A DNA stretch of 64,000 bases from Methanosarcinaceae archaeon (GTDB lineage Archaea > Halobacteriota > Methanosarcinia > Methanosarcinales > Methanosarcinaceae). The stretch lies in contig JAIPUR010000003.1 in the NCBI GenBank assembly GCA_020055655.1, positions 2,612-66,611 on the forward strand, in the 5' to 3' direction. A program made the position numbers and the translations under genes. Under the pieces are notes generated by a model, which was given only the letters and a program-made list of their open reading frames with translations, made no database searches and had not been told where the DNA came from. Each line of letters opens with the position of its first letter. Within the stretch, counting starts at the first letter, position 1. Shown piece after piece: positions 8,495 to 15,542 of the stretch.

Positions 8495-8526
8495 TGTAAA
8501 CTATAGCGACAATCACAGTTTACAAT
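8493..8526. promoter_or_regulatory. BirA-type biotin operator
   Basis: The site is ATTGTAAACT (8493-8502), a 14-bp spacer and AGTTTACAAT (8517-8526), a perfect 10-bp inverted repeat. The layout matches the known BirA operator (TTGTAAACC, 14-16 bp, GGTTTACAA), which has been reported in bacteria and some archaea. It lies between the TATA box and bioY and would cover the transcription start. A biotinylated or biotin-AMP-bound BirA repressor is therefore the likely regulator; birA itself is not in the window. Confidence 0.8.
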
Positions 8527-8581
8527 ACTGTTGTGATTCTTGATTTAAGAAGCACCTTTCTTGATATTAGGTGAATACAGA

Positions 8582-9139
8582 ATGGATTATGTAAATTCAT
8601 ATAATAGTGATATAAGAAAAATGGCGTATGCTTCCCTTTTTGCTGCATTGGTTGCAGTAGGTGCATATATTGAGATACCTTTACCTTTGGTCCCAATTAC
8701 GTTACAGGTACTATTCGTCTTGCTTGCCGGAGCAATGCTTGGTGCAAAATGGGGTTCATTGAGTATGGTTGTATATGTTCTTCTGGGTCTGGTAGGCCTT
8801 CCTGTATTTTCAGGTGGGTCCTCCGGTCTTGGTGTGATCCTGGGACCTACGGGTGGATATATTTTCGGATTTATAATAGCTGCATTTGTAGTCGGTTATC
8901 TATCTGATAAAAAAGGCATCTCAAGTATACTGTGGAATACTGTTCATATGGTCGTAGGGCTTTCTATGATATTCCTTCTGGGTGCTACTTATCTTATGCA
9001 TGTAGCAGACCTTAGTATCCCAGGGGCAGTAGCAGCAGGTATTTTACCTTTCATTCCAGGTGGTATTATCAAAATACTTCTTGCAGCATTCATTGCTTCG
9101 AGATACTCTCTAGACAAACAAAATGATACAGATAAATGA
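8582..9139 (+). CDS. bioY: BioY, biotin-binding S component of an ECF transporter
   Basis: This membrane protein of 185 residues with about six helices binds biotin for uptake. The family signatures are present: an IEIPLPLVPITLQ segment (about 32-44), VVYVLLGLVGLPVFSGG, and GPTGGYIFGF. I chose the ATG at 8582 with AGGTGA 7 nt before it; a TTG 21 nt upstream is in frame but less likely. It is first of four translationally linked genes (S component, two ATPases, T component). The 17-nt overlap with ecfA1 suggests coupled translation. The upstream BirA-type operator independently supports biotin as the substrate. Confidence 0.92.
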   Translation: MDYVNSYNSDIRKMAYASLFAALVAVGAYIEIPLPLVPITLQVLFVLLAGAMLGAKWGSLSMVVYVLLGLVGLPVFSGGSSGLGVILGPTGGYIFGFIIAAFVVGYLSDKKGISSILWNTVHMVVGLSMIFLLGATYLMHVADLSIPGAVAAGILPFIPGGIIKILLAAFIASRYSLDKQNDTDK

Positions 9140-9944
9140 TCTCAGCCATCGCTTTCCAAATGGAAACCTTGCTCTTGATTCAGTGAACCTGAATATCAAA
9201 AAGGGAGAATTTGTAGTAATTGCTGGCAGGAATGGCAGTGGTAAATCCACTCTTGTAAGGCACATGAATGCCTTGCTCTTACCATCCAGTGGGAATGTGA
9301 TTGTTAATGGTATGGGTAGCTCCGATCAAAAAGATCACTGGGATATCCGGCAGGCAGTTTCAATGGTGTTTCAGAACCCCGATTCCCAGTTTGTAGGAAT
9401 GACAGTCGAGGAGGATGTGGCATTTGGCCTTGAGAACCTAGGTATGGCTTCTGATAACATCCGTGAATCTGTAGACCGCTGTCTGCAATTTGCTGGTCTT
9501 TCGGAATACAGTAAAACATCTCCAATACACCTAAGTGGTGGGCAGAAACAAAAAGTTGCAATTGCATCTGTACTCGCAATGTATCCGGAATGCATTATCT
9601 TCGATGAAGTAACCTCTATGCTTGATCATGCTTCATGCAACGATGTTATGGATCTTATCAACAGTGTTCACAAAGCTGGAAAAACAGTTATCCATGTAAC
9701 TCATCGTCTTGAGGAGGCTACCACTGCCGACAGGCTAATTGTTATGGATGCAGGCCGAATCGTTCTCGATGATACTCCTTCCAATATTTTTCTGTCCGGT
9801 AAAGTTTCCGACTTTGGTCTGGAGCTCCCGCCTATAATTGCTCTTGCAAAAAAGTTCAAAGATTCTGGTATTTTGCAGGGGTATCTTGCTCTATCAAAAG
9901 ATGAACTGCTGGAGGATTTATGTCAATTGATATTAAAAACCTGA
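9123..9944 (+). CDS. ECF transporter ATPase 1 (EcfA1)
   Basis: The first of the paired ABC ATPases of the biotin importer, 273 residues. Walker [10 protein letters not shown] is at 35-43, the Q-loop in MVFQNPDSQF near 82-91, and the signature LSGGQKQK at 137-144. Walker B is IIFDEVTSMLD, with the catalytic glutamate at 162. The usual DEATSMLD is DEVTSMLD here, and the following proline is His. The switch histidine is in VTHRLEE. The pair with the next gene forms the A-A' heterodimer that drives EcfT. Start ATG overlaps bioY by 17 nt. Confidence 0.92.
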   Translation: MIQINDLSHRFPNGNLALDSVNLNIKKGEFVVIAGRNGSGKSTLVRHMNALLLPSSGNVIVNGMGSSDQKDHWDIRQAVSMVFQNPDSQFVGMTVEEDVAFGLENLGMASDNIRESVDRCLQFAGLSEYSKTSPIHLSGGQKQKVAIASVLAMYPECIIFDEVTSMLDHASCNDVMDLINSVHKAGKTVIHVTHRLEEATTADRLIVMDAGRIVLDDTPSNIFLSGKVSDFGLELPPIIALAKKFKDSGILQGYLALSKDELLEDLCQLILKT

Positions 9945-10750
9945 TTTTCAGCTACAACAGATCAACATCTCTTGAGAAGCATGCACTCAATGATGTGAGT
10001 TTATCCATTAAAAAAGGGGATTTCGTTCTCATAAGTGGTGAGGTGGGCTCAGGCAAATCAACACTTATCAAACACATGAACGGGTTGTTGAAACCATGCT
10101 CTGGTTCAGTTGAAGTGGATGGTATTCCAACTCACAAAAAAGATATTAGATCAAAGGTAGGGATGCTTTTTCAATTCCCACAAAAACAACTTTTCGGAAA
10201 AACGGTAGACGAAGACATTTCCTTTGGTCCTGCTAATTTTGGTATAAAAGGCAATCAACTTAAAAAACAGGTTCATGAAGCAATGGATCTTATGTTCCTT
10301 GATGAATCCATAGCTTCAGTTTCACCTTTTGATCTAAGTGGTGGGCAAATGAGACTTGTGGCAATGGCAGGTGTTCTGGCATCAAAACCGGATTACCTTA
10401 TACTGGATGAACCTGCCTCAGGACTTGATGCTAAAAACCGTAAGATCCTTTTCTCTATACTTAAAAAGCTGAACTCTAAAGGCATTTCCATTATTGTTGT
10501 TTCTCATCAGATATCTGATGTTCTGCCGCTTGTCGACAGGTTATTCTTGATAGACTCAGGAAAGATTGTTTTTAAAGGAAGTCCGGATGAATATTTACGC
10601 TCGACCAATTTATATCTTCCAGACATTCCATGGATTATGAAAGAACTTCATGACAGGGGCTTTGATGTAAAGTTTGATATTTTTGATATCGATGAGGCCT
10701 TTTATGAGGTCTCATCTTTGTTAAACCCACAGAAGGTGGATGAACAATGA
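9920..10750 (+). CDS. ECF transporter ATPase 2 (EcfA2)
   Basis: The second ATPase of the biotin ECF module, 276 residues, overlapping ecfA1 by 25 nt. Walker A is GEVGSGKST (about 34-42), Q-loop LFQFPQKQLF, signature LSGGQMRLVAMAG and Walker B LILDEPASGLD. It has the extra C-terminal domain typical of Ecf ATPases (about 215-276). Its Walker B is canonical while that of ecfA1 is not, so the two sites of the heterodimer may be asymmetric. It overlaps the start of the T-component gene by 4 nt. Confidence 0.92.
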   Translation: MSIDIKNLIFSYNRSTSLEKHALNDVSLSIKKGDFVLISGEVGSGKSTLIKHMNGLLKPCSGSVEVDGIPTHKKDIRSKVGMLFQFPQKQLFGKTVDEDISFGPANFGIKGNQLKKQVHEAMDLMFLDESIASVSPFDLSGGQMRLVAMAGVLASKPDYLILDEPASGLDAKNRKILFSILKKLNSKGISIIVVSHQISDVLPLVDRLFLIDSGKIVFKGSPDEYLRSTNLYLPDIPWIMKELHDRGFDVKFDIFDIDEAFYEVSSLLNPQKVDEQ

Positions 10751-11538
10751 CTGGCATGTTCTTTAGCTACATTCCGGGCAATTCCCTGCTTCACAGGCTG
10801 GATCCCCGCAGTAAGATCATCGGTATTATGCTGGCAAGTATTCTTATTTTCAGAGCAATGAGCGTTTATGAAATGCTGGCAATTGGAGTTGTTTTCTCTA
10901 TTCTTTTTCTCCTATCATCAACTACAGTAAAAGCGGTATATAGCTCCGTATATCCGATGCGAATAATTCTTATTTTCATTTTCACGATTCATCTCTTCTT
11001 CACTGAAGGGTCATCTATACTATCTGTATTTGGAATGAATATAAGCTATGAGGGACTCTTGAAGGGTTCAACCGTTACTTTAAGATTTATCTATTTGTTG
11101 ATGTTCGCATCATTATTGACCTCAAGTACTCCCTCATCTTTGATAACAGTTGGAATAGAAAGACTCCTGCGACCATTTCCTCTTAAAGTATTGGGTATAT
11201 CTTCATTTGACTTGGCGGCTATGATGTCAATGTCTCTCTATTTTGTGCCTTTGTTGCACGGTAGTTTTAATGATCTGAAAGATGCTCAATTATCAAGAGG
11301 ATTGGATATGAAGAGACATCCTTTCAAAGCTATGTATTCCCTGACAGTACCAATGATCAGAGTGGCTTTTCGTATGGCGGATGATCTGGCAATGTCAATG
11401 GAAAGCCGCTGTTATCAGGGTGTGCATAGAACTTCTATCTTTGATCTGAGATTTGGCAGAATGGACTTTCTGTGTATTTCGATTTTCGGGCTTTTGTCTG
11501 CAATAATATTTTTCATGCCAGTTCTGCAGGATTTTTGA
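10747..11538 (+). CDS. ecfT: ECF transporter T component (EcfT/BioN-like)
   Basis: The transmembrane coupling protein, 263 residues, with about five helices and a cytoplasmic helical domain. Family marks are the N-terminal GNSLLHRLDPRSKI motif and the two short coupling motifs contacting the ATPases (around AQLSRGLDMK and MSMESRCYQG). It ends the biotin operon. It could in principle also serve other S components encoded elsewhere. No terminator hairpin is obvious in the 59 bp before the next promoter. Confidence 0.9.
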   Translation: MTGMFFSYIPGNSLLHRLDPRSKIIGIMLASILIFRAMSVYEMLAIGVVFSILFLLSSTTVKAVYSSVYPMRIILIFIFTIHLFFTEGSSILSVFGMNISYEGLLKGSTVTLRFIYLLMFASLLTSSTPSSLITVGIERLLRPFPLKVLGISSFDLAAMMSMSLYFVPLLHGSFNDLKDAQLSRGLDMKRHPFKAMYSLTVPMIRVAFRMADDLAMSMESRCYQGVHRTSIFDLRFGRMDFLCISIFGLLSAIIFFMPVLQDF

Positions 11539-11575
11539 TCGCACTTTCCTACATCTTTGTTTTTCAGCAAAGCAT

Positions 11576-11583
11576 CTATATAT
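11576..11583 (+). promoter_or_regulatory. TATA box of the arsR-permease operon
   Basis: CTATATAT overlaps the left half of the operator palindrome. The predicted start, near 11605, would make the arsR message leaderless or nearly so. Confidence 0.5.
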
Positions 11584-11599
11584 GAACATATATTCATAT
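11580..11599. promoter_or_regulatory. ArsR/SmtB-type operator
   Basis: ATATGAA (11580-11586), 6 bp, TTCATAT (11593-11599) form a perfect inverted repeat. It resembles the 12-2-12 operators of metal-sensing ArsR/SmtB repressors (half-site ATATGAACA). It overlaps the TATA box and the first codons of the arsR-like gene, so autorepression is likely. Confidence 0.65.
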
Positions 11600-11954
11600 G
11601 ATTATGGATAGTTCTCCAGAGCATATATGCGCCGATGAAGTTACAATCTCTAAAAAAGAATATGGACTTCCATCATCTGATGTATTACTAAAAATGTGTA
11701 ATATTTTCAAATCCTTGCAATCTGAAACCAGGTTAAATATTTTGTTTCTCTTGTCTAACAATGACCTATGTGTTCGAGAACTTGAGCTTGCACTGGGCGT
11801 ATCTCAATCTGCTATCTCCCATAGCCTGAGGTTGCTTCGGCAATTAGATCTTGTGAGAGTTAAAAAAGAAGGTAGATTTGCTGTATATTCAATTGCAGAC
11901 AAACATGTTGAGCAACTGATCAATGTGTGTCAGGAACATGTGCTGGAGGAATAA
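11598..11954 (+). CDS. ArsR/SmtB-family transcriptional repressor
   Basis: The protein has 118 residues: a winged-helix DNA-binding domain with the family core LQSETRLNILFLL (about 39-51) and recognition helix VSQSAISHSLRLL. Cysteines stand at positions used by CadC/ArsR-type metal sites: C12 in the N-terminal tail, a cysteine in NDLCVREL at the start of helix 3, and one near the C-terminus. A thiol metal or metalloid sensor is likely; the metal is not determined. The ATG at 11604 is an alternative start. Its stop overlaps the permease ATG (TAATG), so the pair is translationally coupled. Confidence 0.88.
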   Translation: MIMDSSPEHICADEVTISKKEYGLPSSDVLLKMCNIFKSLQSETRLNILFLLSNNDLCVRELELALGVSQSAISHSLRLLRQLDLVRVKKEGRFAVYSIADKHVEQLINVCQEHVLEE

Positions 11955-13057
11955 TGATACAACTGAATGATATACAGGCAGTTATTATTGGGATTGCTGC
12001 AGAGTCATGGTATATGTTTGAGGAAGCTGCTCCTTATCTTTTTCTTGGTTTTACGATTGCAGGTTTGCTGCATGTTTTTGTTCAGGATGAACAGATCATG
12101 AAGTACCTTGGGAGTTCAGCAGGTAAAGTGCGCTCAGCACTCAATGCAACGTTAGTGGGTATTCCTATTCCACTTTGCTCATGTGGTGTGATCCCTGCTG
12201 CACTATCTCTTAAAAAAAGAGGTGCTACAAAGGGGGCAACGTTGTCATTTCTAATATCAACTCCGGAAACAGGTGTAGATTCGATTGCTATCACCTACGC
12301 ACTGCTTGATCCTATCATGACGATCTTCCGACCGATTGCAACCCTCATTACGGCTTTATCTGCAGGTATAGCAGAGAATTATCTTGGCAGAAAAGAAATA
12401 CAAGAACCAGAAAGATCTGCAAAAAAAGATATTCTTGTTATGCAAGCTCCATTGTCATGTAGTGATTCCTCGTGCTCATGTGGATCTGATTCTGTGGATC
12501 TATCTGAACTTTCTGCAAAACAGCGTATTATGGAAGGCATGAGGTATGCATATGTTGAACTTCTGGGCGATATTTCCAAATGGCTGATTGTCGGTATTGT
12601 CTTTGCAGGAGTTATTTCGTACATGATCCCGGCAGATCTCATCCACACGTATTTTGGGGGTGGTATTCTCTCAATGTTAGCTATGTTGCTTGTGGGAATT
12701 CCACTTTATATATGTGCAACCGCCTCTACACCCCTTGCAGCAGCGCTTATCGCTAAGGGAATGAGTCCAGGTACAGCTTTTGTATTCTTGCTTGCAGGCC
12801 CTGCTACAAATGCTGCAACAATAACAATGGTTACTAAATTTTTGGGAAAAAGAACTGCAGTGCTCTATCTTGGAATGATCGCACTTTGTTCGATGGGATT
12901 TGGGTTCTTGCTTGATTATGTTTATTTCAATCTTGGCATAGAAGCAAGCTCCATTGTAGGAAGTGCTAGTGAAACAATGCCCGAAGAAATAAAAACAGCA
13001 TTTGCAGTGCTATTGATACCATTGATGATATATGGTATCTATAAAGAAATGAAATAG
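11954..13057 (+). CDS. SO_0444/ArsP-type permease (DUF318)
   Basis: A polytopic membrane protein of 367 residues in two homologous halves. The family motif GIPIPLCSCGVIP is at 69-81 (C75, C77), and the second half carries GIPLYICATASTPLAAAL. Known members export organoarsenicals (ArsP) or are predicted Cu/Zn exporters. Between the halves is a cytoplasmic loop with C169, C174 and C176 (CSDSSCSCG), a plausible metal-binding patch. The start is ATG 11954 with GGAGGA upstream; an upstream GTG lies inside arsR. Control by the adjacent ArsR protein suggests inducible metal or metalloid efflux. Confidence 0.85.
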   Translation: MIQLNDIQAVIIGIAAESWYMFEEAAPYLFLGFTIAGLLHVFVQDEQIMKYLGSSAGKVRSALNATLVGIPIPLCSCGVIPAALSLKKRGATKGATLSFLISTPETGVDSIAITYALLDPIMTIFRPIATLITALSAGIAENYLGRKEIQEPERSAKKDILVMQAPLSCSDSSCSCGSDSVDLSELSAKQRIMEGMRYAYVELLGDISKWLIVGIVFAGVISYMIPADLIHTYFGGGILSMLAMLLVGIPLYICATASTPLAAALIAKGMSPGTAFVFLLAGPATNAATITMVTKFLGKRTAVLYLGMIALCSMGFGFLLDYVYFNLGIEASSIVGSASETMPEEIKTAFAVLLIPLMIYGIYKEMK

Positions 13058-13084
13058 GATAATTGATATAAATGGAACAAACTT

Positions 13085-13291
13085 TCAGTCGTCTTTGTGA
13101 AGTTCCTGAGAAAGTACCTTTGCTACTTTCTCTTTGAACTCGTCAATGGCCATGTCTGTGTGTAGTTCCTTATCTAGCAGATCATCCTTTTTGTTGTTAT
13201 CTGGGTCTACAGGTATTGTTACTATATTCCCAGTTTTGTGGGTGTCAGTAACTCTTTCCTTTCCCCACGAGTAGTCACTGTGATATGACAT
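13085..13291 (-). CDS. Small hydrophilic protein of unknown function
   Basis: The product has 68 residues and is very hydrophilic, with no cysteine or membrane segment; the C-terminal third (about 45-64) should form an amphipathic helix. A GGTGAT Shine-Dalgarno ends 4 nt before the ATG, which supports translation. It is transcribed toward the permease gene from its own promoter region. The family is not recognised. Confidence 0.5.
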   Translation of the reverse strand: MSYHSDYSWGKERVTDTHKTGNIVTIPVDPDNNKKDDLLDKELHTDMAIDEFKEKVAKVLSQELHKDD

Positions 13292-13414
13292 CGGATCACC
13301 GTATAGGATTTATGTGTCCTCGTAAAATCAACTTCAATGTAATATATCCATTTTTAAATTATATACACTTATCGCAGTTCAGCCTTGGATCAATATTTCT
13401 CAGAGATCCTACTT

Positions 13415-13951
13415 TTAATTGCTCTTGCCCACAAGTACCTCAGTAGATTTAATGATTGCAAAAACCTGGTCTCCTTCTTTCAGTTCCAGTCTGTCTACTG
13501 CATCGCTGGTGATTATTGATGTTAGAACAGAAGGATCTACTTCGATGGTGACCTTTGATACAAGTCCTTCTTTTTCCACTCTGGTAATTCTTCCTGGTAT
13601 TTTGTTGCGTGCAGACAATTTAAGGCCGATATTTTCCCAGGATACTTCATCTTTCATGGTATCCTGGACGAACTGGTCGTTCCTTTCGTACTCTTCGATG
13701 AGTTTTCTTCCTTTATCTGTGAGAAATGTTCCCTGGTTCTTTCCGCCACGCACGGTCCTGACCACATCCTCACCTATTCTTTCGTTCATTGTGTTGAGTA
13801 CATTCCATGCATGCTTGTATGATATCTTGAGCTTTTCACATGCTTTTTTCAGGGAACGCTCTTCATCTATCACCTTTAACAGGGCAACTTTTCCGGCACC
13901 TATTATGGGCTTTCCATCTTCTGCAATCCATACCTTTGTTCTTGCTTCCAT
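13415..13951 (-). CDS. ModE-family molybdate-responsive regulator
   Basis: The protein has 178 residues. The N-terminal winged helix (about 15-85) is of the ModE type: IGAGKVALLKVIDEERSLKKAC, then SYKHAWNVLNTMN, and GKNQGTFLTDKG in the wing. A C-terminal TOBE/Mop-like domain (about 112-176, SARNKIPGRI to VFAIIKSTEVL) should bind molybdate or tungstate. I chose the ATG at 13951 because GAGAGGAAG precedes it and the family starts here; the frame is open upstream. It is last in a minus-strand operon with the XRE and DUF2178 genes, 16 nt after XRE. The single TOBE is shorter than E. coli ModE, which has two. Confidence 0.85.
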   Translation of the reverse strand: MEARTKVWIAEDGKPIIGAGKVALLKVIDEERSLKKACEKLKISYKHAWNVLNTMNERIGEDVVRTVRGGKNQGTFLTDKGRKLIEEYERNDQFVQDTMKDEVSWENIGLKLSARNKIPGRITRVEKEGLVSKVTIEVDPSVLTSIITSDAVDRLELKEGDQVFAIIKSTEVLVGKSN

Positions 13952-13967
13952 TTTCTTCCTCTCTGTT

Positions 13968-14174
13968 TTATGCGAGGTCTTCTTCTTCAAATATGAACAG
14001 GTCTTCGATAGTTGTTTCAAGACGTCTTGCAACTTTATATGCAAGTTTTAGGGACGGGTTATATTTTCCCTTTTCCAGAAAACCGATGGTCTCTCTTCTG
14101 ACTCCCACCAGCTCAGCAAGATCTCCCTGGGTGAGGTCATGCCTTGCTCTTAGTTCTTTCATTCTGGTCTTCAT
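13968..14174 (-). CDS. XRE-family HTH regulator, minimal
   Basis: A bare Cro/CI-type helix-turn-helix of 68 residues (about 5-60: [29 protein letters not shown]) with an acidic C-terminal tail. The start is the ATG at 14174 with AGGAG 6 nt before it. In archaea and Firmicutes these one-domain regulators are commonly encoded beside a small DUF2178 membrane protein, as here, and probably respond to its state. A palindrome upstream of the operon (14607-14617) is a candidate binding site. Confidence 0.88.
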   Translation of the reverse strand: MKTRMKELRARHDLTQGDLAELVGVRRETIGFLEKGKYNPSLKLAYKVARRLETTIEDLFIFEEEDLA

Positions 14175-14187
14175 GCGATGCTCCTGT

Positions 14188-14583
14188 CTATTCCACATCT
14201 CCTTTTCTCAGGAGGTGCCACTGGAATCCCTTTGCTGTTACTATCATCACAAAGAACATGATGCCAAGCACCTGTGGAACCGTGGGCTTTAGGAGTGCCA
14301 TGTTGTCTATCCAGAACAATAGGTTGAGCACAAGGAAGCTGACAAACCAGGAGTAAGAAAGTCCGTATGCGCCTATTCTTACAGTTCTTTCATCCTTTAA
14401 GGGTCCACTGCGATATCTTTTTACTCTGAAGAATGTGACAAAGAGGATAATTGCTCCTACATTTATCAGGCTAATGCCGCCCTGCTGATAATTCTCAAAC
14501 AGGGTCAGCAAAGCTACACCTATCAGGATGAGGGCAGTGGCCAGTGAATAACTGATCTTTATATATACTTCCTGTTTTTCCAT
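14188..14583 (-). CDS. DUF2178-like membrane protein
   Basis: The protein has 131 residues and four predicted helices in two pairs. A central cytoplasmic segment ([20 protein letters not shown], about 60-79) carries the DERT motif typical of the family. It is first in the DUF2178-XRE-modE operon, with AGAGGAATT before the ATG. Its stop lies within 14 nt of the XRE start. The likely role is a membrane partner of the XRE regulator, inferred only from recurrent pairing. Confidence 0.75.
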   Translation of the reverse strand: MEKQEVYIKISYSLATALILIGVALLTLFENYQQGGISLINVGAIILFVTFFRVKRYRSGPLKDERTVRIGAYGLSYSWFVSFLVLNLLFWIDNMALLKPTVPQVLGIMFFVMIVTAKGFQWHLLRKGDVE

Positions 14584-14606
14584 ATAATTCCTCTATATCT
14601 TATTCT

Positions 14607-14617
14607 AACATTATGTT
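14607..14617. promoter_or_regulatory. Palindrome at the DUF2178-XRE-modE promoter
   Basis: AACAT-T-ATGTT lies about 25 nt downstream of a minus-strand TATA-like AAATATAC (about 14645), at the expected transcription start. Partial copies (CATGTTATG, TTAACATTG) follow at about 14633-14656. It is a candidate autoregulatory site for the XRE protein. Confidence 0.4.
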
Positions 14618-14766
14618 GGATATTTGTATTATCATGTTATGTATATTTAACATTGCCTGAGTAATATTATATCTTAGCCTGAAAAAGAGGTCATCTATTT
14701 ATTCTACAAGTTCCCAGATACAATGGATAATTGTTATTATGGGTAACAGTCAAACAGGTGGGAATA

Positions 14767-15381
14767 ATGAAAATAAGCATAGTTTTTTACAGCCTTTATG
14801 GCCATATCTATGATATGGCAGAGGCAGTGGCAGAAGGTGCCAGAGAAGTCGAGGGAGCGGAAGTAGAACTCTATCAGGTAGAGGAAACCTTTACTCCGGA
14901 GATACTTGAGAAGATGGGGGCAACAGAAAGTAAGAAAAGATTCGAGCATCTTCCAATTGCTACCACTGATATCCTTGCAGGATCAGATGCCGTGATATTT
15001 GGTACTGCAGCACGATTCGGAATGATGGCAGCCCAAATGCGTGCTTTTCTGGACAGGACCGGAGGAATCTGGTCTCAGGGAGATCTTATCGGCAAAGTGG
15101 GTAGCGTGTTTGTCTCCACCGCCACGCAACATGGCGGACAGGAATCTACGATCCTGAATTTCCATACATCCCTGTTGCATCATGGTATGGTCATCGTGGG
15201 TGTTCCCTATTCGGAAAAAAGGCAAACAATTCTTGATGATATCACAGGTGGTAGTCCATATGGGGCAACTACCGTTGCAGGTAATGGTCCTGATATGCGC
15301 CATCCAAGCGAAAATGAACTGGCAATAGCCAGGTTCCAGGGCAGGCACGTGGCGGATATCACGAAGAAGCTTGTGGATTAA
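14767..15381 (+). CDS. wrbA: NAD(P)H:quinone oxidoreductase, WrbA family
   Basis: The enzyme has 204 residues and a flavodoxin-like FMN-binding fold that reduces quinones by two electrons; in quinone-free methanogens the acceptor may be another oxidant. The phosphate-binding loop [11 protein letters not shown] is at about 7-17. The WrbA signatures [22 protein letters not shown] and [12 protein letters not shown] are clear. The start is the ATG at 14767, behind AGGTGGGA. It has its own plus-strand promoter region shared with the divergent DUF2178 operon. Confidence 0.92.
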   Translation: MKISIVFYSLYGHIYDMAEAVAEGAREVEGAEVELYQVEETFTPEILEKMGATESKKRFEHLPIATTDILAGSDAVIFGTAARFGMMAAQMRAFLDRTGGIWSQGDLIGKVGSVFVSTATQHGGQESTILNFHTSLLHHGMVIVGVPYSEKRQTILDDITGGSPYGATTVAGNGPDMRHPSENELAIARFQGRHVADITKKLVD

Positions 15382-15542
15382 TAGTCTATTTACTTCAGGC
15401 TAAATTTGAACTTAATGAGCCTCTAATTCCTTTTTATTTTTACATAACTGCGAACATTGTTGAAGTTTAAGCAAAGTATATACCATTTTGTCTCTAACAT
15501 CTTATCATAAAGATATTGAAAATGAAAGATGCAAGTGATAAT

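Noticed and set aside
8278-8499. Small overlapping protein across the thermosome 3' end
   Set aside because: It is the other-frame shadow of the GMPPGAE repeats, has no ribosome-binding site and runs through the terminator hairpin.
9123-9944. Inactive EcfA1 because of DEVTSMLD
   Set aside because: The catalytic Asp and Glu are kept and only the following residues differ, so activity is not excluded.
13419-14051. Long plus-strand ORF opposite modE
   Set aside because: It mirrors the modE frame, is rich in Ser/Phe as antisense frames are, and has no Shine-Dalgarno.
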